Below, in pieces: positions 41,101 through 52,044 of a stretch of 64,000 bases of DNA. The notes under the pieces are model-generated. The model worked only from the letters and a program-made list of their open reading frames with translations. It had not been told where the DNA came from and ran no database searches. Positions within the stretch are counted from its first letter, which is position 1, and each line of letters starts with the position of its first letter. Source of the DNA: Xiphias gladius (lineage: Eukaryota; Chordata; Actinopteri; Istiophoriformes; Xiphiidae); NCBI RefSeq assembly GCF_016859285.1, contig NC_053402.1, positions 7,894,531 to 7,958,530 of the forward strand, read 5' to 3'. The position numbers and the translations under genes were made by a program.

Positions 41101-42060
41101 ATTTACGCTAATATGACTAATATGGTGTGTGGCAGTATCTCACTGTAACCACTGGAGGGTGATTACCAATACGCTGGCTTTTTTTTTTCCAAATATATTT
41201 AGGGTTTGTATGGATTGATAAAAGCGTACATTAATACACATGAATATTTGTATTATTTCTACTGAGGAAAGAAAACAAAATTATTGTTTAAGGATAGTTT
41301 CAGTTATCTCTGATTTTGTCTGTTTGGTCACTGTACTTTGAAAGGATTTCCAGGCAAGTCTTAATATACTATCATCTCCCCACAGACGCGGGGATGATAT
41401 TTTTTGTACAACAATATTGTAGTTCCTCAGTGTGACCACTAAAGGGCAGTGAACGCTCCACTCCATTCTATTAGCAGTGATGCTAGCATGGCTACCTAAA
41501 GTTGCCTTCAGCTCAGCTTCTGATTTGTTCCTGTTCCTGCCGATTTGTTCATCGAAAGTCTCGAAGAACCTGCTAGAAATGTTCATACCAGTGTCAAGAT
41601 AGTAGAATTTTAGAAACACCGCTGCCTTTCTTTAATGTGTTATTATGTATGAGCTATATTAATATGGGATTGTGTACACCTGAGTGTATTTAGAATTCTG
41701 AGTTTATACTGCCCTCCGGTGTTCACAGCGAGAAATCGCAACACCAAATAATTTTTGATATCGGACTTATGTACAACTCATCATTGTGTGATTTTTACAA
41801 ATAACAGTGGTAACGTCTGTTGTGGTGGTCTCTGTATTAGTAAATTACTGATTTCTGGTGTGGAAACCAGCCTCCACTGCATAACTTTTCTTTGGTTTCA
41901 GGTTTTTTTTTAGTCGAGGTGGCGTTGTGGAGTATCTCTCTGCTCCTCCAAGGGCTGCAGCCGCACTGATGATACTTTCCTGCGATGTGGTGGAAATGAA
42001 CGACAATTAAAAGCAAAAGGAGCGAAAACATACGGATTCCGTGGTCTGTATTTTCGCCGC
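38120..42060. other. Intergenic region and 3' UTR of ankfn1-like; upstream region of the GIMAP gene
   Basis: About 3.9 kb with no convincing coding exon. The first part must contain the ankfn1-like 3' UTR, but I saw no unambiguous AATAAA close to the stop. From 40.3 to 41.75 kb lie five diverged copies of a module with a CTCF-like core. Just before 42,091 the sequence is richer in CpG (CGCCGCGC), as expected for the GIMAP gene's 5' end. Confidence 0.5.
40310..41745. repeat. Five diverged copies of a CTCF-like module
   Basis: Cores at 40,310-40,326 (CTGCCCTCCAGTGGTCA), 40,678-40,694 (identical core), 41,145-41,161 (reverse orientation, ACCACTGGAGGGT), 41,433-41,449 (reverse, TGACCACTAAAGGGCAG) and 41,709-41,725 (CTGCCCTCCGGTGTTCA). 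Similarity extends past the core in most copies (AGTGAGGACCTGCAACA and variants). Confidence 0.65.
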
Positions 42061-42090
42061 GCTAAGGCTTTTATCATAGTTGCTGTTACG

Positions 42091-43468
42091 ATGTCATCGC
42101 CTGAAAATGCTGCGTCACATGAAGGTATGTCGATTACTGTTACCGCACTAAGATGTGGATTAGGGCAGGACTCTGCCATTACATTGTGGGCTTCTATACA
42201 CACAAAAATAATAACAGCTATTTAAAATATCATACATGCTATGTAAAACCAAACAACCTAGTCCATAAAATATAAACGAGCCCAAATAAGATTTGAAATC
42301 TTAAATGTTGCCAATGATGTACTGTCTGTTTTAAATAGGATAGATATTACTACTACCAGTAAGGCAAATAGTTATAAAAAGGTAATAATATGCATGTACT
42401 ATGTATTGTACTTCTGCTACAGTCTGTGAAGAATCACCCTCTAGATCAGAGGCTGAACCTCTGAGGATTGTTTTGTTGGGGAGGACAGGAACAGGCAGAA
42501 GCTCCTCTGGCAACACCATCCTGGGCAGGTCTGCTTTCTGGGTTGACATCTCCCCCTGTTCCGTAACCAAACAGTGCAAGAGACAGACTGGGACAGTAAA
42601 TGGACGTAGCTTATCTGTGATTGACACTCCGGGGTTCTTCCACACAAACCTACCCCCTCAGGAAGTCATGGCAGAGGTGGGGCAGTGTGTTGTCCTGTCC
42701 TCTCCGGGGCCCCATGTCTTTTTGGTGACCCTACAGCCCAACAGGTTCACACAGGAGGAGAGGGAAACCTTGGAGTGGATCAAGGCAACATTTGGGCCTG
42801 GAGCCACCAGGTTTATCGTGGTGCTGTTCACCTGGGGAGACCAGCTGCGGGGCAAACAAATCAAGGACTTCCTGGAGGAGAGCCATGAGCTGTTTGAGTT
42901 TGTCAGCAGCTGCCACGGGGGGCATCACGTTTTTGATAACAGTGAACCAGACAAAACGACAGAGTCCACACAACAGGTCGTACAGCTTCTGAACAAGGTA
43001 GACAAGATTGTGGCAGACAATGGAGGCAGTTGCTATAGCAATGAGATGTTTAAGGAGGCTGAGAGGGCAATCAGGGAGGCACAAGAGAGGATTCTGGGAG
43101 AAAGAAGATCAAAGTTGGAGTCCCCTCGGAAGGAGGGAGAAGACAAAGAGGAGCAGGGACCAGAGTTAGAGACGAGGAGGAGAAAAGAGGAGGGGAGGAG
43201 GGAGGAGGAAGCGGCCAGGAAGAGTGCGGAGAGGCTTTTCTGGTGCGAGCTGTTGACTGCGATGGGGAAAGGTGCTGCAGAGGGGGCAGGGATCACGGTG
43301 AAGGACAAAGGCAAAGGGAAAGCTGTGAAGAAGGTGAAGATGGTGGAGAAGGCAGCAGCTCTGGCAGCATCGCCGCTCTCCATCAGCTCTGCTGCAAAAG
43401 TGGTGGGAGGGGCTGTGAGAGAGGGAAGTAAGGTGCTATACAAACACCGAAAAACGTTACTGCACTGA
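42091..43468 (+). CDS. GTPase of the IMAP/AIG1 family (GIMAP-like), two exons
   Basis: GIMAPs are immune-associated septin-like GTPases acting on lymphocyte survival and membranes. Exon 1 is 42091-42124 (MSSPENAASHE, donor GAAG/GTATGT); exon 2 is 42423-43468 (acceptor GCTACAG), phase 1, giving 359 residues. The AIG1 GTPase domain spans about residues 25-230. G1 is GRTGTGRSSSGNTILG (31-46), G3 is DTPG (79-82), the conserved box around SPGPHVFLVTLQPNRFT is present, and the G4 position is TWGD (148-151). After it comes a strongly charged helical stretch (EAERAIREAQERILGERRS, then Glu/Arg/Lys-rich to about 285) and an Ala/Lys-rich tail (GKGKAVKKVK). Oddity: the P-loop lysine is Arg37. No C-terminal membrane anchor is obvious. 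The exact orthology within the large fish GIMAP family cannot be assigned. Confidence 0.85.
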
Positions 43469-43818
43469 TTGAAACTTGACTGACCACATTCAGTGAGGTG
43501 TTTTTTCAGGATACAAGGACATAGTGGGGGCTATGATCTTTATTGAACATAGAGGTGATTATGTGCGGAAGAAAAATTCACTTTTCGCTTTCCATTGTGT
43601 ATGATACATCTAATGCTAACAGTCTTTCTTCATCATCGGCCGAATGCACCAGCACTTTTAGACCTTACTGTTAAATAAGAACGCATGTATTTATGTACTT
43701 GTGTGTGCTTATGTGTATGGGTCCTATATAAGTTAAACATCCTGGTATGTTTCAGTCCATGTGGACTGGCTACAAAGAACCAAGCCACACCTTTGAATTG
43801 AGAGAATTCACATGGTAT

Positions 43819-43824
43819 AATAAA
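43819..43824 (+). terminator. Poly(A) signal AATAAA of the GIMAP-like gene
   Basis: A canonical AATAAA lies about 350 bases after the stop codon on the same strand, with no competing gene on that strand before it. Confidence 0.6.
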
Positions 43825-44943
43825 AGTAATGTCATAAAAATTGTGTGCAATTCAACTCTCTGCCAGTAACACATTTGAAAGTGTCTATCTTTTTGTCAAT
43901 GTAATCTTTTACTCAAGACACTCCATTGCCATTTTCCCATTCTTACCCATGATACAACAAGACAATTCAGTCAAGGTAATGACCTTGGAAAGACAAAGAC
44001 AAATTTCTTTAACTCAAATGTAACAGCAGTTTACTGCTCCATCTTTGGCTTCATTAATGAAATGACAAAATTTTTAGCCCTTTTTTCTCCAATGAAGTAA
44101 TACACTGAAATACAAAAAGGAAACGATGAAAAGGAAATACTAAAAGTTAAGAAACGTAGTAATAAGGAAAAAAAACGTTTGCACATAATACAGTAAGCTA
44201 TTTAGGGAGTGTCTAATATTATAGAACCTTAGAAGAAGACACTTTGTGGAAGATTAAAGAGTACAGTATTTGCAATTACTGTAAATGACTTTGTCAAATG
44301 TGGTGGTGATTGGATAAAGTGTAGGAACCTTTGACATGAATGTCTGGGCTCTCTTACAGCTTTAACACAGGAAACACTAGATCTGTATCTGTACTGTGTA
44401 GAAACTAAAGCTACACATGTTCTGACTGAGTGCTGGACAAAATTGCTACAGCCAACCTCAGGTACATTTTTGTGGATTCAACATTCTATCAGTCTCCCAA
44501 ACCAAAGGGTCTCTCAGTACCTAAAAGGGCAAAAGTAAGGACAGATACACAGTTTCCGTACTGTTACTCACTTGCCTGAATTTAAGTTCCACATACACAT
44601 CAGGGACACATTTCACGTGGCACATATGTATCTTATGAAGAAGAAGGAAAAAATAAAAATAAAAACAAACATACATCACAAACTGAGCCACAACATCACA
44701 AACCACAACAGAACCCTCATGCATACATATGCATACGCGCACTCGCAAACACACACGCTCACACACAAATTACCAGTCGGACAAAAATTCAATTTCTAGA
44801 GGGTCACTCATTTTGGTCTACAGAATGATGTCAGACCATTAGTCCCATTGCTAAATACATGTACAGTTGAAGGGCAAGGTCTGTGTTCAGATGCGGAGCT
44901 GTAGTAGGCACAGATGGGTGGCTGTGCGGCGCATGTGTCCGTT
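43825..44943. other. Convergent intergenic region between the GIMAP gene and kdelr3
   Basis: About 1.1 kb that must hold the kdelr3 3' UTR (minus strand). No coding exon was recognised. A short imperfect CA-rich stretch lies at about 44,740-44,768. Confidence 0.5.
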
Positions 44944-46947
44944 TTAAACAGGCATCGGCAGGCTCATCTTTCCTCTTCCTCGAAGCACTGCATACGAAGA
45001 GGGGACGAAGAGGTAGAACAAACCAGGTGTGAGAAGAGAGTGTGCTTTCTGAAACCACAACATTAACTTCTTCCTCTCCTCTGTTTACCAGGTGAGCTAA
45101 CACCAAACACTATTCCCAGTCACCTAACCAGATTCATACTCTTGCTTGAACTGCTGCGCGGAAGGATGCTTCTACTCCTCAACTGGAAGTGCAGGATTAA
45201 AAACTAAAAATCTCACAATGGACAATCCTCTTTACAGAATGCAATTAATTATATTTTATTATATTTATTATATTATTATTTTTATACTAAATCATCGCCT
45301 TTACAATAATCTTTACTCACCCCTTGTGACGTAAAGGTAGAAGAAATCACAGTAGAAAATGGTCTGCACGACACCTGACACCACTGCGATCTGGTCAAAG
45401 AAGCCCTCTGTGTGGTAACGCCACACCCAGTTGGCTATGTAGAGGGCTCGGTAGAAGCCCAGGAAGAACAGGTAATGGGTGGTGATGGACTCCGCCTCAC
45501 CGGTCTTGGTGATCATGAAGAGCTGTGGCATTATGGCTACCGCCTCCAGGAAGATGGAGAAGGTCCAAAGGATCTGGGTGGAATCGGCAGGAGGGAAACA
45601 CATTAGTTTAGCTGAAATTAAACTTTCAAACGGAGTTGCTAAGAAAAAATATGTGAAGAGGTGTTTTAGTTCGGCAATCCAGATGTATGTATAACATAAA
45701 TGAAACTTAAACTAATAATAAATCACTTCAGCTCCAAAAAAACAACTTAAATGATATAACTGTATTCTTGGATGCATGACCCATCCTAAGTGCTTATTTA
45801 CCTCCATCGGGGTGAAAGCATAGTTCTCTAGGAACGACAGTCCAATGACTGGCACCAACAGGAACTCCACACGGAACGTGTCATTCTCCGAGTCATATGT
45901 GTTCCTGAAGCGCATGTAGATCAGGTACACAGTAGCATAGGACATAGCCAGGAACACCACCTGAGAAAGGTGGCAAGTATTGATTATTGGCCTTGAACTT
46001 CCATGAAAACCCAGTAAAACACTGATAGTAAGACATGCAGCCTGTCAGTGGTTGTTTTGCAGGTCTAATTAAATGCTGTGTGTTAGCATAGTTATTTTGC
46101 ATGTGTGTGAATCTGGATTGACTCGTTTGAGCTGGTGGTTGTCAAAGGCAATATTTGGGGACAGACTTTGATCTCCAAACCTGTTCAGTAGGCATGCCTT
46201 GTCTAATTGAGGAAAACGTTAATCACCCAAACTTCTAGCAACACTAAGCTTCAGTTAAAATCAGTTTGCATTCTCACTGGGATGAGGTTAAGGGTAAACT
46301 TCTGGGGAAAATGCATGCGTTTGTTTAACTGTGTGTGTGATCTACACACTTACCTTCATGACCATGTTGTAAGCAGAAATGAAGACTGTGAACAAGTCAA
46401 GGTACCTGGTGGTGAAAACAAGTGCAAACAGCACCTGAGACTTCCCGGAGATGCCTAAAGAAAAAAAAAATTATTACAATGAGACTAATCATTGCCTAAT
46501 GCAGATGACCCCAACAGATAGTTGGTCATTTTTCTGGTCCGGAACAGCACACAGGCATGAGAAGAAATGTTGTGTTATGCCCCCCCCCCCCAATTTTATG
46601 ACTCAACCGCAAAAGGAGGCAGCTGTAGCGCAGATTTAGTTTGTTTTAAAGATGTAGGCTGCTGTATTATAGGTGGGGGAGGCAGGAGATTGCTTCGTTA
46701 GCAATGCCACGTAGCTTGCACCCCCAATAGCACAGTTGTATGATATATACAACTTATTTGAGAATACTGAGTCACTGCTGTACGCGTACTGTACTGCTGC
46801 ACACACTCTGCCAGAGAGGCCGTACAGTGAGTGCAGTGATGTCAGTGTCAGCTTACCAGCACAGGACCTGGACCTCCATATCTTCAGTAACAGGATGATG
46901 ATAGCCACCAGATGTGACACGTCACCCGCCAGACGGAAGACATTCAT
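44944..46947 (-). CDS. kdelr3: ER lumen protein-retaining receptor 3 (KDEL receptor), five exons
   Basis: This seven-helix Golgi/ERGIC receptor binds escaped KDEL-tailed ER proteins at acidic pH and returns them in COPI vesicles. Exons: 46857-46947, 46354-46454, 45802-45960, 45321-45573, 44944-44987. Splice sites are GT-AG, phases agree, and the total is 648 nt for 215 residues (family about 212-214). The start is [20 protein letters not shown], including Arg5 of the ligand pocket. Family-typical stretches follow: [57 protein letters not shown] and [11 protein letters not shown]. The tail [14 protein letters not shown] resembles KDELR3 rather than KDELR1/2, which end in LPA. The neighbour kcnj4 supports the assignment. 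The gene diverges from kcnj4 and converges on the GIMAP gene. Confidence 0.95.
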
Positions 46948-47241
46948 GCTGTTTATGTACCTTCCTGCTTCAACTACAAGAATGAATACAACACCTTAAA
47001 GGCCGTACACGTCCTCGGGAGACTGGGCAGAGTTGTTCGGCCCCAAAAAGCAAACACAAACTCCGTGCGTGCCAAAAACAATGAGACCAGATAAAATGCT
47101 AAAAAGACCCCCACTTTGTCCGAGCGCTCGTTGGCCTGTTGTCGAAACGCATGCAGACGGACAGGTCAAATGTGTATTGACTCCGCTCACAGATTCAAAT
47201 ACGCGTGCGACGGTCCAAGAGGAAAGTTGGATCAGAGGAGG

Positions 47242-47249
47242 TGACGTGG
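47242..47249 (+). promoter_or_regulatory. UPR element (UPRE) TGACGTGG upstream of kdelr3
   Basis: The octamer matches the XBP1/ATF6 UPRE consensus TGACGTG(G/A) exactly and lies about 295 bases upstream of the kdelr3 ATG, in its presumed promoter. KDEL receptors are known unfolded-protein-response targets, so the position makes sense. An eight-base match alone could be chance. Confidence 0.5.
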
Positions 47250-47549
47250 CTGACAGCTCAGACAGCAGGAACCAGTGTCAAGCTGGGCCGGATCAAACAA
47301 ATGTACGAGATTCCGGTTTTTATCTTTCAAATTAAAACTCGCATTAGTTAACGCTCGCATTCCACAAAAAAAGACCTTTCCTTCTATAAAAATATCCCTG
47401 TGTCACGATTAAGTTCAACACATGTTTAGCGTCGACAATAATTGTCGGGCCATTCGTTAAACGATTTTACCGTTTTATCTGGAAGGCAAAACCCCTTAAT
47501 ATCCGGTGTTGCTTGACTTTCTCTGTCTAACTTGGTGCTAGTTGGAGGA

Positions 47550-47611
47550 ATGGCTGTCTGGTGGGCCAGAAGTACTGCCCTGATAAAACAGCAGATGGCG
47601 ATAGGCTGCAG
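47550..47611 (+). other. Orphan candidate first coding exon
   Basis: ATG GCT GTC TGG ... opens a 20-codon frame (MAVWWARSTALIKQQMAIGC) ending at a donor-like G/GTAATAAG. It sits about 600 bases upstream of kdelr3, on the opposite strand, as in a bidirectional promoter. No matching downstream exon was found before kcnj4. The Arg- and Lys-bearing start could be a mitochondrial targeting peptide. It may be a non-coding transcript, a kcnj4 leader exon, a relic or chance. Confidence 0.25.
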
Positions 47612-47653
47612 GTAATAAGGAATTAGAAAACATTCTTTTCAATAGTTTTTCAA

Positions 47654-47655
<2 letters not shown>

Positions 47656-47705
<50 letters not shown>
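47656..47705. repeat. (ATCT)n tetranucleotide microsatellite
   Basis: About twelve uninterrupted TATC/ATCT units. Confidence 0.95.
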
Positions 47706-47707
<2 letters not shown>

Positions 47708-48775
47708 TTCAATTCCTTAAAGTGTGATGGTGTTTTAAAAACTCTCCACCCTCTCAGTCAGACATTTCCACTCCACCTACTACCCTTTTTTCCTAATACT
47801 GCTTTCTGTATCACTTGTCAAAACCTAAAACCCCTCACCCTCCATTTGTCATCATTGAGTGTCTCCATTCCTATCAAATCCCACCTTGTCCACCTCCTCA
47901 TTTGTCCTCCCTCTTATATAGCAATCCAGAAATTGCAGCTTAATTCTGGCATCATTCACATCCTGTTCCCCTACATCCTACTCTCATATTTGATGCAGTA
48001 AAATCAGCACAGGGCACCTGAGATTATAGAGGGAGATGCTTTCAGCCTACTTAGACTGCATCTGCGGTGGTGCACAGAAGTGAGGGGGCACCACACACCA
48101 ACAGAGAGTACGCAGCTCCTTTATAGACCCCTGAAGCGTCCAGCACAGAGCCTTGTCCCTTTCTCTGTCACTAAGGTGCTCAGGTTAAATATTATCCCCA
48201 AGCAAAATTGTACATACATGAACAAAGAAGTGGGATGATAACATAGACAATATATGAACAACAAATGCAATAAAATTATGCTTCATTAGTCTCCTATGGG
48301 TTATTTATTTCGGACAAGCATGTGGATGAAGGTAGATCAGCAGATAGAGAGCAGAAAATGTACTGTAGAGGACATCCTCTGGACAGAGCTGACCCATACA
48401 TATGCTACCATAATGAGAGTGTGCTGAGCAAAAGGTTATGGGACCTAATCTGACACCCAGGCCTGATTAGTAGCTATTTATACATACACACAGTCCGGCC
48501 TGCCCTGAGGAGTCTGTCTGCCTGGTCATCTCCTCCCTAGATGCTGGACTGTGTGACTGTCTGATCAGTCTGTTTGCAACCCTTGATCTCCTCCTTTTAT
48601 CTTACACAACCTTCTCTTTTTTATTGTAATGGTACCCAGTTATTTAGTTTCTGATTCTGTTCAAACCAACTGACGCTCCGTGGCAAAGACTCCTCTCCGA
48701 TGTGAGAACGGACACTATAGCGGGTGAAGGCTGTATTTATCTTTAAAAGGAGACTTAGGGTAATTAATAAGTATA

Positions 48776-48805
48776 ATATAATAATAATATAATAATAATA
48801 ATATA
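48776..48805. repeat. (TAA)n-rich microsatellite
   Basis: Alternating TAATA and ATAATAATAA units. Confidence 0.7.
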
Positions 48806-51655
48806 ATCATCTTGACAATCATACAAAGTTAAATTAATCACCTGGAGCTTCCTTTTAAAGCTTGTCCATTACCACAATTTCCTAAGGCTATTTATTCTCT
48901 AAAATCTAAGGAATATTTAAGGCTTTAAAGAATCTCAGTTTGACTTTACATAGTTTGGGTTTATATGGTAAGCCTATTTATCAATGTAACAATGACAAAA
49001 TTGCTTTTATTCATCGGGAACAAGACTTACACAGTGGATTTTCCTCCAGTTAGGGTTGGGTGCAGCTACAAAGAAACATTTTCATTTTCATGTACATAAT
49101 GGTCACAAGTAAAATCCGACCAGAATTAGACCTGAAACACACTCTTCATAAAGTGTTTTCAAGGTCAGGATAAATAAAAACTCCTATCATAGGATTTCCA
49201 CTTTCTTTCCAACTTTCCACATTCCATAATACAAGCAGCATTTCAGAAACATGGTTAATAACGTCATCACATTTCTCTGTTCTGGGTCTACTGTTCAGTT
49301 TGGCTGACCTGTACCAGCCAGCTGTACCCATCAATCATGTTTAGACCTCTTTTGACTGTCTGCCCAGATGAGTTTTTTGTTTGCTGTTTACCTCACTGTT
49401 GCTGCAACACACAGTATCATGTCTCCATCCACCCCCTCTTTCCTCTTCTGTGAAATTGTCATATGGGCAGATGTAACACCCACATCCCTATTCAGGGGAC
49501 GAGATTTTGAAAAGAAGTACCCCCCGCTATAATTTACAAGGGAGAGGGAAGGAGGGAGAACAAGAGGTAGAGAGAGGGAGGGAGCGATGAGGGGGCTAAA
49601 GGGGATCTGTGGGTGAGAGTGGTTTCCATAGAAACTGTTTTGCTGAATTCATATTTCATATAGTCATCTGGATCCTGGATGAAGAAATTCTAAATGAAAC
49701 CAGCAAATGTCTCTTGGGATCTTTCTACTGAGCACAGTGAGACTGTGTCAATCTTCATTAACACAATGGCTGTGAGAGCACACATAATTATGCTGGGATT
49801 GTCGAGATGGTTTTGAGGTCTGCTGCTGTACTAAACGTTTTTCTTTTCAGACACGATATATATTAACTTGTGATGATTACATCAAAGGTGGAAAAGAAAA
49901 TAATTTCCACATATGGCATTCAAAGACAACACTAACTTTAATTATAAACCTGGTGCAGCTGCACTGACAAAGGCTTGGAAAACATTATGAACTTTGAAAT
50001 GAGCAGAGGTGAAAAGTACATTTACTCACACACTGTAAGTACTGTACAGTTTTGATGTGTGGTACAGTTTTGAAAGAGTTTATACTCTGCTACACTTCAG
50101 AAAGGAATGTCGTTCTTCATTAACTTTTTTAACAGCTATAGTTACTAGTTATTAGGTAGATAAATGTTTGTTTTACTTACAACAAACAAGTCATTCATAA
50201 AACATAATGCACTGCTTGAGTTTAAACTGCCCAACGTTATATTACAAAGTCAGATTTAAAGGCATCTTTTACCTACATAATTAAATACCTCTTAGACAAT
50301 GCATTAATAACCCAACATAATAACATGGACAGTTGTGCATAAAACAGCAGTTTTATTTTTGATTACATGCATATTATTGCTAATGTTTACTTACTTTTAT
50401 GTTTGACTGTACTTAGGCCTTGATATCGCTCCCTGTAGTGTGACATCACAGATTATTGGATGAGCCCCCATCTTTTACTACAAGCAAGAATTGTCAGTAT
50501 TGCCAGTGACTCACCCAGCTAGCATTACACATTTATTTAACTTCAAATATAGTTTTATACTCTTTAAAAAAACAGTCGTGAATGTGAATGACATACAAAT
50601 GTAGATTTATTTTAGGTTGGCAGAGTGACCTGGATCTGACCTGAGACATTTGTTGCATGTCATTCCCCAGTTTTCTCTATCCCCTCATTTCCTGTCATCT
50701 CTCTACTGTCAGTAGAAGGCATAAAATGTTTAACAACCATTTAATCCAACAGCAAATGCAGTTGTAGTCTACTGGCTCAGTCATTCTGTTATCAAGTTGA
50801 AACTGGAACATCACAGCTAAAACCAAGTGGCTGGCTGAAAGGTACTTCAACCACATACCCATGAAACAATTCTTGTACAGTGTAATCGAAGACTCTTGTG
50901 CTCATGTGCTCAGTGTATCCTAAATGTGTATTTTCACTGGAGTTTGCATAAGTAAACCACTTCTTTGACATCCTCCAAAAACGTTCACTGGCCAGAAGCC
51001 CTGCTCAGTCACAGGTCCCATTGGCTTGCAACTTGCAGTAAAAGGACAACCAATGAATGACCCTCCCACCTCGCATCCATCATGGAAAGACCACAATATT
51101 TACTGCACTGCAACATCACTGTACTTCAAGTGTTATTCAGCAGAGAATGACAGGGCAGAAAAGAGTGCTGATGCTGCCTTTAGTGTTAACAGAGCTGTGG
51201 GGCTCTGGAGTTTTGACTGTGTTGAAAGACTAACATGTATTGACATTGAGCTTACTGCACAACCAGCGATGGCGAGTTGGAATCCATCCATGACACAGCT
51301 GGGAGGGAGTAAATGTAAAGGGATTATGTTTACTGGCCAATTTACTGCAATGCCTCCACAATGTTGTCACTGTGGTATTGCATAGTTTTAAACTATGATG
51401 GCAACTCAACCCCTTTATTTCCAAGACCCTATACTTTCTTTGTCTCCCACCTGTTATGTTATGATCTCTGTTGTTTCTCAAAGAAAGCCTAGAAATCATG
51501 ACTCAAATGATTTCTCGCTTGCTTACATGGGCACTTCAGGCATTATTTAACACCTACACATGCTTAGAGTGCACGGATAAAGCGGCAGCCCCCTGTAGTC
51601 TCATCTCCTCTCTTTTTTTCTCTTTGCCTTTTATTCTCCTCCTCTCTCCTGTTTC

Positions 51656-51685
51656 CTCTCCTCTCCTCTCCTCTCCTCTCTTCTT
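51656..51685. repeat. (CTCTC)n pyrimidine tract
   Basis: CCTCT pentamers upstream of the candidate kcnj4 leader exon. Confidence 0.75.
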
Positions 51686-51732
51686 CCTCCCATCCCTCTC
51701 TCCCTCCCTCCCACCGAACCCATGCTCTGCAG

Positions 51733-52044
51733 AGGGAAGATTGACACAGCATTTTCAGCTCGGGGTGTATGAGTACGCACAGACTGGATTATAGGCAGAG
51801 AAGGAGGCAGCGGAGGACAATAACGGATTAAAAGAGACAAACGACAAGGATAAAACAATGAATGAATGATGAAGAAGAAACTAGAAGGAGAAACTAAAAA
51901 GGGAAGGGGTCACAAACCACAGAAGTCTAAGGATGTGGGACCTTTGCCCTGGACAGTGAAAGTGGGATGTTGAGAAGTAAAGTGGTGGTACACAAGGAAT
52001 TTAAATTACAATCAATTGACAGAAAAGAACAACTAACTTGGAGG
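51733..52044 (+). other. kcnj4: Possible 5' non-coding exon of kcnj4
   Basis: A long pyrimidine tract ending CTCTGCAG precedes 51733, and GAGG/GTGAGT, a strong donor, follows 52044. The stretch has several short ORFs and no long frame, as expected for a leader exon of the downstream channel gene. If it is a true first exon, the left end would instead be a transcription start. Confidence 0.35.

Larger units (their letters stand above)
46948..51732. other. Intergenic region between divergent kdelr3 and kcnj4
   Basis: Apart from the UPRE and the orphan exon, this holds an (ATCT)n tetranucleotide tract (47,656-47,705), a (TAA)n tract (about 48,776-48,805) and purine-rich sequence around 49.55-49.61 kb. 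The part just upstream of kdelr3 (46.9-47.5 kb) is CpG-richer than its surroundings. No gene is recognised. Confidence 0.55.

Noticed and set aside
41281-41619. 112-codon minus-strand ORF upstream of the GIMAP gene
   Set aside because: It overlaps one copy of the CTCF-like repeat module, shows no known domain and no splice partner. It is probably an open frame in repeat-derived DNA.
43033-43443. 136-codon minus-strand ORF inside the GIMAP exon
   Set aside because: Antisense shadow of the Glu/Lys/Arg-rich coding region; it gives Ser/Leu-rich sequence with no family match.
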